Source of the DNA: a bacterium
GTDB lineage: Bacteria > Electryoneota > RPQS01
Reading direction: 5' to 3'
DNA length: 64,000 nucleotides
Assembly: GCA_036504735.1 (NCBI GenBank)
Contig: DASXUQ010000017.1
Coordinates: 159,349 to 223,348 of the forward strand
Positions 25,123 through 34,415 of this stretch are shown one piece after another. Under the pieces are notes generated by a model. It worked only from the letters and a program-made list of their open reading frames with translations, ran no database searches and had not been told where the DNA came from. Numbering within the stretch: position 1 is the first letter of the stretch; each line of letters opens with the position of its first letter. Both the position numbers and the translations under genes were made by a program.

Positions 25123-27000
25123 ATGAACAGGATCGGAACATTCATTTTATCTTTCCTATTGCTGACCGCGCTCACCAGCGCGGCAATAGCCGTAGAGCAG
25201 AACATACAGCCATCGTCCACCGCGTCGGAGGCTATTCCCATTGAATCCGGCGGAACCTATTGCGCCGGTGCCACAGTCATCGACAGTTCCACCACCAATT
25301 ATAGCGACACGGGAATTCTGGATCAGGACAATGACTGTTCCAATCCCTTCCCCTGGCCTTACAACGACATCTTTTATCGTTTCCGGCCCTCCGAGAGCCG
25401 CATTTACATCTTCCGTTTCCAACTCCCTGCCTTCGGCCAAAAGGCGGCGATCCGCATTATGGCCAATGCCTGCTGCTCCGGTGGCATCACCGTGGCAGCC
25501 GATACCAACAATGTGGCGCAGAGTTGTGACAGCGGCGCGACCGCTTATGTCCGCGCCCATTTGAGTGCTGACAGCACCTATTGGATCCATTTGGGCAACA
25601 TGTCGCCCACGCCCAGCCATGCGGCCTACCGCTTCCAGATGATGTATGTGCCGTGTCCCACGTCCGAAAGCACAACGCCGCACCAGACTCCCGGAACGGC
25701 GCAGGAGATTGCCCTCAACGATTCGATCATGGGTGACAGCGCCACCTTTGCTCATCCCAAGTGGTTCAAGTTTACACTGAACACCGCCGATAGTGTGATC
25801 ATTCAGGAATTCGGGAGGACCTTCGGTCATTGCAATGCCGGCTTCTATCCTCAGTGTCTGATCAATCCCCTCGATGCCCATTTCACTGTTTATTGCGACA
25901 CCTTCGGCCATCAGCTTGGCGAGGGCCACAACGGGATGTGCTCGAATGACGCCGTTATTGCCCTCTGTTTGCCTGCCGGAACCTATTACATTCAGGTCGC
26001 CAACTTTGAGGGTTCGTCCTGGGCAGGGTGGACGTTTATCCTGTCCCTGACCACGCGTCCCGCCGGAAACTGCCCGCCGCTGCAGATCACCTGCGGTCAG
26101 GAACAGTTCCTCTGCCCGACCGGCTTTGACAGCTTGGTGACCTTGACTCCGCTCGGAACGCCTCCCGGACCGCAGCATGTGGAAGCCTGTGTGCGGCTGG
26201 ATACCACTCACATGACCACATTGGTCGTGCCGGTGCAGAATGTCCATAACCGGCCCACGGTCACGGTTTCTACCCAATGCTCGACCTGCACCGCGACCGG
26301 TTGTACACCGCTGACCGGCGGCTGGACGTTCAATCCCGATAGCTGGGTATTCCATGATTCTCCGCCGCGCTTCACCAACACCATTATCGCAAATCCCGGT
26401 GCTCTCGGCTGCTGCGTCTGCGTCACGCTGGACTTCGTGTTGCCAGTCGAATTGCAAAGCTTTACGGCCATTGCCGGGGACGGCGAAGTGACGCTGCACT
26501 GGGCAACGGCTTCGGAGAATAACAACGACCATTTCGAAATCGAACGTGACGGTGTGGTTATGGCGCGGGTGCAGGGTGCGGGCAGCAGCAGCAGCGCGCA
26601 TACCTACGACTACACCGATCAGAGTCTCACCAACCGGCAAACCTACACCTACCGTCTTATGGCCGTAGATGGTCAGGGCAGCCGGAGTGCACTCGGTACG
26701 CTGCATGCGGTCCCGGTGGGCAGTGCGCCTCTGGTTACGGAATACGCTTTGAGACAGAACTACCCGAATCCCTTCAATCCCACCACGCAGATCAGCTTCG
26801 ACCTCGTCGAGGCCGGCAATGCGTCGCTCTCCATCTACAACCTGATGGGGCAGCAGGTCGTTACTCTGGTTAACGGCAACCTGTCGGCGGGACGGCATGA
26901 GGTGAGTTTCGATGCCACCAATCTGCCTTCAGGGATTTATCTCTACCGTCTGAAAGTGAATGGATTTGTGGCCGAAAAGAAGATGCTCCTCATGAAATGA
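25123..27000 (+). CDS. Secreted Cys-rich protein with T9SS type A sorting domain (array member 4)
   Basis: The 625-residue protein has a signal peptide (MNRIGTFILSFLLLTALTS) and the array opening IESGGTYCAGATVID after a longer Ser/Thr-rich spacer. PYNDIFYRFRP, ANACCSGGITVAADT, HPKWFKFTL and FGHCNAGFYPQC follow in the shared order, then GCCVCVTLD, a fibronectin type III-like domain (about 440-530, LPVELQSFTAIAGDGEVTLHW) and the sorting module with ALRQNYPNPFNPTTQI and KKMLLMK. It is closest to members 2 and 3. AAGGAG lies seven bases upstream of the start. It ends the array and has its own terminator. The function is not known; the four copies suggest gene amplification of one surface protein. 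Confidence 0.9.
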   Translation: MNRIGTFILSFLLLTALTSAAIAVEQNIQPSSTASEAIPIESGGTYCAGATVIDSSTTNYSDTGILDQDNDCSNPFPWPYNDIFYRFRPSESRIYIFRFQLPAFGQKAAIRIMANACCSGGITVAADTNNVAQSCDSGATAYVRAHLSADSTYWIHLGNMSPTPSHAAYRFQMMYVPCPTSESTTPHQTPGTAQEIALNDSIMGDSATFAHPKWFKFTLNTADSVIIQEFGRTFGHCNAGFYPQCLINPLDAHFTVYCDTFGHQLGEGHNGMCSNDAVIALCLPAGTYYIQVANFEGSSWAGWTFILSLTTRPAGNCPPLQITCGQEQFLCPTGFDSLVTLTPLGTPPGPQHVEACVRLDTTHMTTLVVPVQNVHNRPTVTVSTQCSTCTATGCTPLTGGWTFNPDSWVFHDSPPRFTNTIIANPGALGCCVCVTLDFVLPVELQSFTAIAGDGEVTLHWATASENNNDHFEIERDGVVMARVQGAGSSSSAHTYDYTDQSLTNRQTYTYRLMAVDGQGSRSALGTLHAVPVGSAPLVTEYALRQNYPNPFNPTTQISFDLVEAGNASLSIYNLMGQQVVTLVNGNLSAGRHEVSFDATNLPSGIYLYRLKVNGFVAEKKMLLMK

Positions 27001-27095
27001 CCACACTGCCGCGCGATGTACGATCCTGCCTCGCGCGGTCGATTTGCAGGCTGCGGCCATCGCGGATCCTGTTCAGCGATGACGCACTCCAGAGA

Positions 27096-27130
27096 AAACG
27101 GGCGGCCCTTCAAAGGCCGCCCGTTTCTAT
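27096..27130 (+). terminator. Terminator of array member 4
   Basis: A 12-bp perfect stem, AAACGGGCGGCC (27096-27107) with its complement at 27115-27126, lies 95 bases past the stop. The T run is short. Confidence 0.8.
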
Positions 27131-27159
27131 CTATCACAGCGCCCACCAACACCCTGCCT

Positions 27160-27222
27160 GTGCAACACCTTGTAATCGCTAAGACGGGAGGGTTGCGGCA
27201 GACCTTAACCCTCCCCTACACC
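27160..27222. repeat. GTAGGGG-type element, copy C (half element)
   Basis: This copy shares ATCGCTAAGACGGGAGGGTT and CAGACCTTAACCCTCCCCTACAC with copies B and D, but lacks the other arm. A flanking GCAAGGTATTGCCTCCGCCGT is also shared with the flank of copy B. Confidence 0.8.
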
Positions 27223-27265
27223 GATTCAGAGCAAGGTATTGCCTCCGCCGTCCCTTATTCCCTCG

Positions 27266-27490
27266 TTACGGCGCTCTGAAAAACATCAGCCGTGCCGACA
27301 GCACCAGTGCCATGAACAGGCACAGCGCGATCATCGTCGGCGGCATATGCCAGAACAGGTACACCAGCACCAGCAGCAATGCAATCACGAGGGCGGGGCC
27401 GAGGTACTTCTTCGGCACTCCGAAGAACACGCCACCGACGATGAAAACCAAGAAGGCGAGCACAGCAACAATCAGCGCTGTTTCCAGCAT
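27266..27490 (-). CDS. Small membrane protein, unrecognised
   Basis: The 74-residue protein has three hydrophobic stretches (about 3-24, 32-49, 52-70) with MLETALIVAVLAFLVFIVGG at the start and a short basic C-terminus. No family is recognised. The start at 27490 is supported by GGAGG eight bases upstream; the ATG at 27517 is also possible. It follows the 120-residue membrane protein gene by 26 bases and is probably the last gene of the permease operon. It may be a subunit or stabiliser of a membrane complex, which is only a guess from position. Confidence 0.65.
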   Translation of the reverse strand: MLETALIVAVLAFLVFIVGGVFFGVPKKYLGPALVIALLLVLVYLFWHMPPTMIALCLFMALVLSARLMFFRAP

Positions 27491-27516
27491 GGGCAGGTCC
27501 TCCGGTAAAGCGATCA

Positions 27517-27879
27517 TCACACCGATGCGGCAAAGGCCCGCACCAGCGCAGGTACCGTAAACAGAAACTCTGTAGCAAAATAGACAAGTACGGCAGGCCG
27601 GATGCGGCGGATGGTCCACGCGCTGTACTCGATCCGCAAAAAGCCCAACAGCACAAACGTCTTGGCCAGCGTACGCAGCAGCAGAACAACGATCTCGGGA
27701 AACCCCAGCATATAGGGTCCGCCGATCAGTTCCACGGCTGACCCCACCGCCCACGCCACGCCGTAAGCCAGCACCACGTGCATGTAGTCGAGGTGGTCGT
27801 CCTTAAGCACAGTGCCCAGCACAAACCACCACACCAATCCGCCAATCGCCATTTGCAGCAGAATGACACCGGGATTCAT
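27517..27879 (-). CDS. Small membrane protein, unrecognised
   Basis: The 120-residue protein has four probable membrane segments (about 5-25, 34-54, 60-80, 95-115). Its start codon overlaps the stop of the APC permease gene in an ATGA, so its translation is very likely coupled to that gene. I recognise no family. Context suggests a role linked to the permease or to the neighbouring 74-residue protein; there is no direct evidence in the sequence. Confidence 0.75.
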   Translation of the reverse strand: MNPGVILLQMAIGGLVWWFVLGTVLKDDHLDYMHVVLAYGVAWAVGSAVELIGGPYMLGFPEIVVLLLRTLAKTFVLLGFLRIEYSAWTIRRIRPAVLVYFATEFLFTVPALVRAFAASV

Positions 27880-29354
27880 GAGGTTCTCGCGGCGGCCTTC
27901 TTCCAGATGTAATAAATCGGAATTCCCAACAGCACGATGATCATTCCGGGCCAGGTGTAGCGCGGCTTGTAAATCAACAGGTCCACGCATACTCCGGTCG
28001 CAAACAGCACATAGATAATCGGCAGCACCGGATACCCGAAAGCCTTGTACGGGCGCTCCGCATCGGGCCGGGTTTTGCGCAGGCGGAAAATGCCGAGAAT
28101 CGTCAGGATGTAGAAAATCAGCACGGCGAAAATCACATAGTCCAGCAGGTCGCCGTATTTTCCCGACAGGCACAACACCGCCGCCCAGATCCCTTGGACA
28201 ATCAGCGCCACACCGGGCACTGCCTGTTTGTTCAGTTGAGCGGTCTTTTTGAAGAACAGGCCGTCGCAGGCCATCGCATAGTAGACGCGTGCGCCGGTCA
28301 AAATCATTCCGTTGTTGCACCCGAAAGTGGAAATCATGATGAATACGGCCATGATGATCGCCGCCGGAGCGCCGAAAATCAGGTAAGCCGCCGCCGTCCC
28401 CACGCGGTCATCCGCCGCAAATTGAATTCCCCGGCCAACGACGTCGGTGGCGGCGGGACTGCCCTGAATGGGCAGCAGCAGAATGTACGCAAGGTTCGCA
28501 ATCAGGTACAAAACCACTACGCTGCCCGTTCCCAGTGCCAGACTCAGCGCCACATTGCGCTTGGGATTCTTTGTTTCGGCGGCGGTGAAGGTCGACCCGT
28601 TCCAGGCATCGCAGGCAAACAGCGATCCGACCGAGGCCACGCCGAAGGCCGTCAGCAACGCCAGCCCGCTCAGGTGCGGCACCAGCACATTGCCTGCGCC
28701 GTCTTTGGTCATCGCTTCCCAGAAATGGCTGAAGTTGCCGGCAATCACTCCCGGATCTTTGGCCACGATGAAGCCAAGGATGATCAACCCGAACAGCGCC
28801 GCCGTCTTGGCAATGGTAAACAGATCCTGCACCCATTTGCCTTCCCGGATGCCGCGCGTGTTCAGCCATGTCAGGAAAGCCACGTTGGCAATCGCCAGCA
28901 TCTGCGCGGCGGAGATCTTCAGCCCCGCCACCGTGAAGAGAATGTTCTCTTCGCTGAACCAGGGAATGAGCACTGCCGTGAACTTGGCAAACGCCACACC
29001 GACGGCGGCAATCGAACCCGTCTGAATCACGGCAAACAGTGTCCAGCCATACAGGAAACCGGTCAGCGGATTCCACGCTTCGCGCAAATAGACATACTGC
29101 CCGCCCGCCTGCGGGAACATCCCGGCCAATTCTCCATAGCTCAGAGCGGCAATGATCGTTACCACACCGCTCACCGCCCACACCACCATCAGCCATCCCG
29201 CCGATCCCACCGTTCGCGCAATGTCCGCGCTGACAATAAAAATCCCCGACCCGATCATCGAGCCAATCACAATCATCGTCGCATCAAGCAGCGTCAATTC
29301 CCGCTTGAACCCTGCCTGACTCTTCTCCTGATCAGAATGCACGACCTGTCTCAT
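27876..29354 (-). CDS. APC superfamily amino-acid permease (LAT-like)
   Basis: The 492-residue protein has 12 predicted membrane helices. The first carries the unwound GSMIGSGIFIVSADIAR motif of APC (LeuT-fold) transporters. SYGELAGMFPQAGGQYVYLREAW follows in helix 2-3, and TNPKRN-type residues (AAETKNPKRNVALSLALG) come before helix 7. The overall pattern fits the L-type amino-acid exchanger group (SteT-like), which swaps or imports neutral amino acids; the exact substrate cannot be read. The start at 29354 has GAGGGA six bases upstream. It is followed by two small membrane protein genes, the first overlapping by four bases. A second, different APC gene lies upstream on the same strand with about 140 bases between them. 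Confidence 0.9.
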   Translation of the reverse strand: MRQVVHSDQEKSQAGFKRELTLLDATMIVIGSMIGSGIFIVSADIARTVGSAGWLMVVWAVSGVVTIIAALSYGELAGMFPQAGGQYVYLREAWNPLTGFLYGWTLFAVIQTGSIAAVGVAFAKFTAVLIPWFSEENILFTVAGLKISAAQMLAIANVAFLTWLNTRGIREGKWVQDLFTIAKTAALFGLIILGFIVAKDPGVIAGNFSHFWEAMTKDGAGNVLVPHLSGLALLTAFGVASVGSLFACDAWNGSTFTAAETKNPKRNVALSLALGTGSVVVLYLIANLAYILLLPIQGSPAATDVVGRGIQFAADDRVGTAAAYLIFGAPAAIIMAVFIMISTFGCNNGMILTGARVYYAMACDGLFFKKTAQLNKQAVPGVALIVQGIWAAVLCLSGKYGDLLDYVIFAVLIFYILTILGIFRLRKTRPDAERPYKAFGYPVLPIIYVLFATGVCVDLLIYKPRYTWPGMIIVLLGIPIYYIWKKAAARTS

Positions 29355-29465
29355 GGATCATCCCTCACGGCAATGGGAAGTATCGAGGCATCACTGTCGG
29401 ATCTGGAACATGTTCGCCGGCCGATGATGACGCTAACGACGGGGTGGTTTGGCACTGACTCTGTC

Positions 29466-29489
29466 GTAGGGGCACGGCATGCCGTGCCC
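29466..29489. repeat. GTAGGGGCACG palindromic repeat, copy 1
   Basis: GTAGGGGCACGGCATGCCGTGCCC is a near-perfect palindrome between the two permease genes. A second copy with the same outer flank, CTGTCGTAGGGGCACG in the reverse direction, lies at 54465-54493. Confidence 0.85.
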
Positions 29490-29497
29490 GCCGCTCA

Positions 29498-31027
29498 TTA
29501 CCGGTTCTTCACAGGCCTTGCCGCTGCCGCCTGCGCCTCCGCCCGCAATTTGGCCAGCACGGTGTGGTGGCGGCTGTAGGTGAAATAGATGATCAGGCCG
29601 ATGGCCAGCCAGATGGCCAGGCGCAGCCAGTTTTCGGCGGGAAGGGAGAACATCAGAACCATACTGGAGAGAATGCCTGCTATGGGCACGAACGGATAGA
29701 GCGGGGCTTTGAAAGGCCGCTTGGCCTCCGGATGCTTGCGGCGCATAATCAGCACTGCCGCACAGACCATTACAAAAGCGAGCAGTGTGCCGATGTTCAC
29801 CAGCTCCGCCAGAATGCGCAACGGCAGAAAGGCCGCCGCCAGGCCGACAAAGGTGCCGGTCAGAATCGTGGACTTCCACGGGGTGCGGAAACGCGGATGA
29901 ATCGCTCCGAAAAAGCTTGCAGGCACCATGCCGTCGCGCGCCATTGCCAGCAGAATGCGCGGCTGACTGAGGACCATCACCAGCAGCACCGAGGTAATGC
30001 CGGCCAGTGCTCCCAGAGAAATCAGAAACTGCAGCACCGGCAGATGCAATTGGCCGAAAGCATCCGATACCGGAGCATCGATGTTAATCTTGTCGTAAGG
30101 CACCATTCCCGTGAGCACCGCCGCCACGCCGATATAAAGCACCGTACAGAGAATCAGCGAGGTGATAATGCCGATGGGAATGTCCTTGGCCGGATTCTTG
30201 GCCTCTTCGGCGTGCGTCGAAAGCGAATCGAAGCCGATATACGCGAAGAAAATCATCGCCGCTCCCGCCAGCATCCCCAAAGGCTCGCCGCCGTTTCCTG
30301 TCTGGCCGAAGATTGTGTGCCCGAAGAAGCTCACACCCGATAGACCATAGGGCGCAAACGGATGCCAGTTATCGGGATTCACATAGAACGCGCCGACGAC
30401 AATCACCATCGCCACCACCACCAGCTTGGTGATCACAATCGTGGTGTTGACCGTCGCGCTCTCCTTGATGCCCTTCACCAGCAGCACGGTCACCAGCCCG
30501 GCGATAATCAGCGCGGGCAAATCAATCACCGTCCCGGTCGTCACGAGCGCACCCAGTCCGGGATCATAATCGAAGGGCGCGCGTGTGACGGCAAAAGGAA
30601 TATGGAGATTGAAGATCCCGATGAAATTTTGAAAGTAGTGGGACCAGCCATGCGCCACCGCCGCCGAGGAGACCGAATATTCGAGCACCAGATCCCAACC
30701 CATAATCCAGGCGAACATCTCTCCGAGGGTGGCATACGCATAAGTATAGGCAGAGCCCGCGACCGGAGTCAGCGAGGCAAATTCAGCATAGCAGAGCGCG
30801 GCAAAAATGCAGGCGATTCCGGCGGCCACAAAGGACAGAATCAGAGCCGGGCCGGTCTTGTCATGAGCCGCAATGCCCGTGAGCACAAAAATACCTGTTC
30901 CGATAATTGCGCCCACACCGAGGCTGGTGAGGGTCACCGGGCCGAGACAGCGGCGTAAACGGTTTTCGCCAGCCGCTTCGTCGAGCAACATCTGCAGCGG
31001 CTTTTTGGCGAACAGCGGATTCTCCAT
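29498..31027 (-). CDS. APC superfamily amino-acid permease (CAT-like)
   Basis: The 509-residue protein has 12 or more membrane segments. Helix 1 reads SLGVGAIIGTGIFVLTG, followed by ALCYAEFASLTPVAGSAYTYAY, and the segment FFAYIGFDSLSTHAEEAKNPAKDIPIGI before helix 7 is typical of the cationic amino-acid transporter (CAT) group. It likely imports amino acids at the inner membrane; cationic substrates are suggested by family only. The N-terminal helix QMLLDEAAGENRLRRCLGP also fits this group. I chose ATG 31027 because AAAGG is nine bases upstream; ATG 31033 is six bases earlier. The C-terminus is a short Ala/Arg-rich tail. The gene after it on this strand is another APC permease. Confidence 0.9.
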   Translation of the reverse strand: MENPLFAKKPLQMLLDEAAGENRLRRCLGPVTLTSLGVGAIIGTGIFVLTGIAAHDKTGPALILSFVAAGIACIFAALCYAEFASLTPVAGSAYTYAYATLGEMFAWIMGWDLVLEYSVSSAAVAHGWSHYFQNFIGIFNLHIPFAVTRAPFDYDPGLGALVTTGTVIDLPALIIAGLVTVLLVKGIKESATVNTTIVITKLVVVAMVIVVGAFYVNPDNWHPFAPYGLSGVSFFGHTIFGQTGNGGEPLGMLAGAAMIFFAYIGFDSLSTHAEEAKNPAKDIPIGIITSLILCTVLYIGVAAVLTGMVPYDKINIDAPVSDAFGQLHLPVLQFLISLGALAGITSVLLVMVLSQPRILLAMARDGMVPASFFGAIHPRFRTPWKSTILTGTFVGLAAAFLPLRILAELVNIGTLLAFVMVCAAVLIMRRKHPEAKRPFKAPLYPFVPIAGILSSMVLMFSLPAENWLRLAIWLAIGLIIYFTYSRHHTVLAKLRAEAQAAAARPVKNR

Positions 31028-31227
31028 GCGCATGTACCTTTGGTTTCGAAAAAGGAGCAAACACGCCAAGGCAGGTCAAACGAACTGTCTAAGTTATATA
31101 ATCAAAATCAGGATAGCAACCGTTTTTCACAGTCCGAAAAAATTAACGTTCTAACCTTTTACAAGCGCACTAATCTGATCCGACTTTTTGTTTTACAATA
31201 CCTTGCGTGGTCCGGTTCCGCAGTTCC

Positions 31228-31255
31228 AAAAACAAGGGCCGACAAATGCCGGCCC
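31228..31255 (-). terminator. Terminator after the first S8 peptidase gene
   Basis: On the minus strand GGGCCG pairs with CGGCCC (31236-31241 with 31250-31255) and is followed by TTGTTTTT. It is about 30 bases past the stop at 31287. Confidence 0.8.
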
Positions 31256-31286
31256 GGAAAACGCAAAAATCGATGCTGTGCCGCTG

Positions 31287-34127
31287 CTACTGCGATCTAA
31301 CCGTTACCCAATAATAGTACTTAAGGGCGTGCGCTGCGGTGTCTACAAAGCTGCTGTCGGTGGTTTCGCCGATCAGGTCGGGCGGCTGCAGGGCGTTCGA
31401 AATATAGGGCGAACGGTAGACGGTATAACTTCGGTTGTAGAGTGCATTGCCGAGTGAGTCCTGATTCACATGCGTCCACACCAGCCGCACGCTGTTGGAA
31501 TCGGACCAGAATTGGATCATGAGGTGAGGCGCGGGAGCTATCGCGGCGAGGGCGGTGGGCACAAAATCGAAGGTATAGTCTCCGGTCTGGCCATAGGAGG
31601 CACTGTGGGCCTTCAAGACTACGGCGGCCCAGACACCGCTCTGCTGAGGAGTGAAAGAAATGCTCTCGCTTCCGCCGTTGCCGGTGGAGTCGGCGGAGAT
31701 GACGGCATCACGCAGCGCCTGACAGGCGGCCTCAGGACTGAACAGCGCGAGCCTGACATCGATTGTGGCAGAGACGTTCCGGGCGCGAATGATGTATGAC
31801 ACTCCCGAGACCATGAAGAGTTCATAGAGGTCGAAGACTTCATCGGCGGCGAAATGCGCGGGAGCGGAGTAGGGCGGCATCTGTGAGGCGGCTGAACCCG
31901 CGTCGGCTTCAACGGCGTAATCGGAGAGTGATAGGTCCGTCGAACGTACCGCTTCGAACAGGCGGCTGGTCTGCGGAGCAACTGCGCCGTTGATGAGAAT
32001 CAGTTCAGGTTCTCCCGGCGGAGAAAGACTGGCGCATTCGAAGGTCTCGAAGCCCGAGGCGCTGCTGAAGGTGTCGGGGAAGGAGTAGAGATCGAGATCA
32101 TTGCCGCTTTGCGGCATGAGAGCGCAGCCAAGCCAGATAGACTCTGCGGGAGGTGAGGCGCGGAAGCCGTCCCCATTGTAATAGACGGGATTTCCCCAGG
32201 ACTTAAGCGGCGGCGCGGCGCGCAAGCGGACGTCACCCGGTGCGGTCAATTGCAGGGGCGACCAGACATACTGATGATAGAGCGAGTTGTTGTCGCGCGA
32301 GGCCTCGTCGAAGGTATGAGCCGAGTCTATGGCCAGCAGCAGCGTGTGCCGCCCGCCCGCTACTGTAAACGGCCCGCGGTTGGTGTCGAAGGCCAGCGTT
32401 CGCGGAAGGATGCGGGGCATCCACAATAGAGAGCAGAGCGGCAGGCCGTCGAGGAACACCAGCGCCGGAACGCCTTGATGGACAGCGTCGGGCGCAGGCG
32501 TGAGAGCCGAATCGAGCAGACAGGTGTTGATGTAGGTCGTGGCGCTGTTGCCGTTCAGAGCGGTGAGGCCGCAGGACTGGCTCGTAGCATTGCCGACGTT
32601 GCGCGGCACGAGCGGACCGGTCCAGCCTTGCGGGGTCCACGGCAAAACATCCGGCATGATCTGGCGGATGGCCGCATGGAGATTCGGGCGAGGTCCGACG
32701 TGATGAGTTCCTTGCTGCGGCGTGCCGGTGAGCGAAAGAATGGAGTGCATCTGTGCGGGCGAGAGGGCCACACCATATTTGACCTGACAGATTCCCTGCA
32801 GGTCATTGCCCGCGCCGCAGACCATGGGGGTGGCGGCGGAACTGCCGCCGAAGGACGTGGTGTAGAACTGCCGCTTGTCTCCCTGCGGATTGAAGCCGGG
32901 GGCATTGCCCTGACCGATTGTGCTGACCAATTGTCCCCAGGCATGCAGGTCGATTCGAGAGCCATAATCCGACCAGCACAGAGGAGAAGGAGATGTCGCC
33001 GAGCCCGCGCCGACCAGGATGGCGCCCGAATCGCGGTACCAGCGTTGAAAGTGGTTGCCATACACGGCATTGTCCAGATCCATCTGCCCATTGCCGGAGG
33101 CGGCATAGACGAGGACGCCGTTGGCTATGGCGGTTTGAACCGCCGCGAAGACATCATCCCAATATTCGAGGGCAATGCAGCGGAACTGGGCGGGATCTCC
33201 GCAGGAAGAATCGCAGGGATAGCCGGGATCGGGACCGACAGACTGTACGGACATGGAAAGCGATTCACCGGGACGGAGCGCGACTGCGGAGGCAATGAGG
33301 CCGGCCGTGTAATCGGTGTAGAGCCAGTAGCGGGCACCGAAGGCGCGGACGGCAGGACTCATTCCGGTGACGCCGTACCCGTTTTCGCAGGCGAAGAGAA
33401 TGCCGGCACAGCCATCACCGTGCTCCGAAAAGTTATCAGTGGGATTGCCGGTGTCGGAGGGAAGCTCGGTGAAGGTAGAAGGGAGGTCCTCATGATTGCC
33501 GACGAATTCGTAGTCGAGGACAATGCACTGGGCATTCGGGTTTCCGCTGCCCGCCGGATGATACGCATGAGCATAGAACGCGTTCAGTCCAAGGGGAGCC
33601 GCGCCGAGATACCCCTGAGTATTTTCCCAGTTGGGAGTGGCCGGAGCAATGTCCATGCAGGCAGGCATGATCTTGGGAGCATACCACGCTGTCTCAACCA
33701 TGTCGAGGCCGACGACTTCTGATATGAGGTGGCGTGGGTCGGGATTAGAGGGAATATGAAGAAGGTAGAAGTTGTTGAGGTTGGTGAGATCCTGTCCCGA
33801 ATTGGCTTCACCTTTTTGCTTACACACATCGAGTTGCGATTCCGAAAGCGGATCGGCCAGACGTGTCAGCGTAACGTCAGGATGCCGGGTGAGGAAGTTT
33901 TGCAATGGCCGGACATCTGCGCCGCTTTTGGAATAGGGCTTACCGTTCCGGAAGCGGATCATTGCCGCCTCGGTGAACTTGATGGTCAGACGGCTTTGCT
34001 CGGAGACATCAATCAAGTTGAAGTAGAAGTCCTTTTCAGTTGTCCGGCGCGGCGGGAGTTCACCGGCGAAGGATGGCAGGATAAAGCACAAGCTTGAGAT
34101 ACAAAGTAAATAGTTCCTAAGGATCAT
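31287..34127 (-). CDS. Secreted subtilisin-like (S8) serine peptidase, shorter paralogue
   Basis: The 946-residue protein has a signal peptide (residues 1-21, ending PSFAG) and a propeptide-like region (about 30-150) with KDFYFNLIDVSEQSRLTIKF. The S8 catalytic domain follows: Asp 205 in CIVLDYEFVG, His 236 in EHGDGCAG, oxyanion Asn 346 in ASGNGQMD, and Ser 430 in GGSSAATP. The usual GTS is GSS here. A CARDB-like module (about 500-620), a pre-peptidase-like beta module (about 640-840) and a fibronectin-like end follow. There is no T9SS tail, so it may be released or use another route. The start at 34127 has AAAGGA seven bases upstream. The longer paralogue lies directly upstream on the same strand with its own terminator. 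Confidence 0.9.
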   Translation of the reverse strand: MILRNYLLCISSLCFILPSFAGELPPRRTTEKDFYFNLIDVSEQSRLTIKFTEAAMIRFRNGKPYSKSGADVRPLQNFLTRHPDVTLTRLADPLSESQLDVCKQKGEANSGQDLTNLNNFYLLHIPSNPDPRHLISEVVGLDMVETAWYAPKIMPACMDIAPATPNWENTQGYLGAAPLGLNAFYAHAYHPAGSGNPNAQCIVLDYEFVGNHEDLPSTFTELPSDTGNPTDNFSEHGDGCAGILFACENGYGVTGMSPAVRAFGARYWLYTDYTAGLIASAVALRPGESLSMSVQSVGPDPGYPCDSSCGDPAQFRCIALEYWDDVFAAVQTAIANGVLVYAASGNGQMDLDNAVYGNHFQRWYRDSGAILVGAGSATSPSPLCWSDYGSRIDLHAWGQLVSTIGQGNAPGFNPQGDKRQFYTTSFGGSSAATPMVCGAGNDLQGICQVKYGVALSPAQMHSILSLTGTPQQGTHHVGPRPNLHAAIRQIMPDVLPWTPQGWTGPLVPRNVGNATSQSCGLTALNGNSATTYINTCLLDSALTPAPDAVHQGVPALVFLDGLPLCSLLWMPRILPRTLAFDTNRGPFTVAGGRHTLLLAIDSAHTFDEASRDNNSLYHQYVWSPLQLTAPGDVRLRAAPPLKSWGNPVYYNGDGFRASPPAESIWLGCALMPQSGNDLDLYSFPDTFSSASGFETFECASLSPPGEPELILINGAVAPQTSRLFEAVRSTDLSLSDYAVEADAGSAASQMPPYSAPAHFAADEVFDLYELFMVSGVSYIIRARNVSATIDVRLALFSPEAACQALRDAVISADSTGNGGSESISFTPQQSGVWAAVVLKAHSASYGQTGDYTFDFVPTALAAIAPAPHLMIQFWSDSNSVRLVWTHVNQDSLGNALYNRSYTVYRSPYISNALQPPDLIGETTDSSFVDTAAHALKYYYWVTVRSQ

Positions 34128-34359
34128 GCGTAAATCCTTTAAATAATGCTTCAATAATATGGGGGAATATGACGGTGCACAATGTATGCACGGGTCTTCG
34201 AGAAATCAAGCGTTCATTCAGGAAGGCCCCTTAGAAATGTCGTTTGTTAATTATACTATTTTCAAGGACGGCAAAATTCCCCGAAAGTTTAGGATAGGTT
34301 CGGTCTATTCGACAGATGAGCGTCCGTGCGATGCCTCGTTTCTACTAAGGGTAAACAAA

Positions 34360-34389
34360 ACGAGGGACCGGCAGATGCCAGTCCCTCGT
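34360..34389 (-). terminator. Terminator after the longer S8 peptidase gene
   Basis: The 9-bp perfect stem ACGAGGGAC (34360-34368) with GTCCCTCGT (34381-34389) is followed on the minus strand by a TTTTGTTT tail at 34352-34360. Confidence 0.88.
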
Positions 34390-34415
34390 CGCGGTCGCTG
34401 TATGTTCAGTGATTC

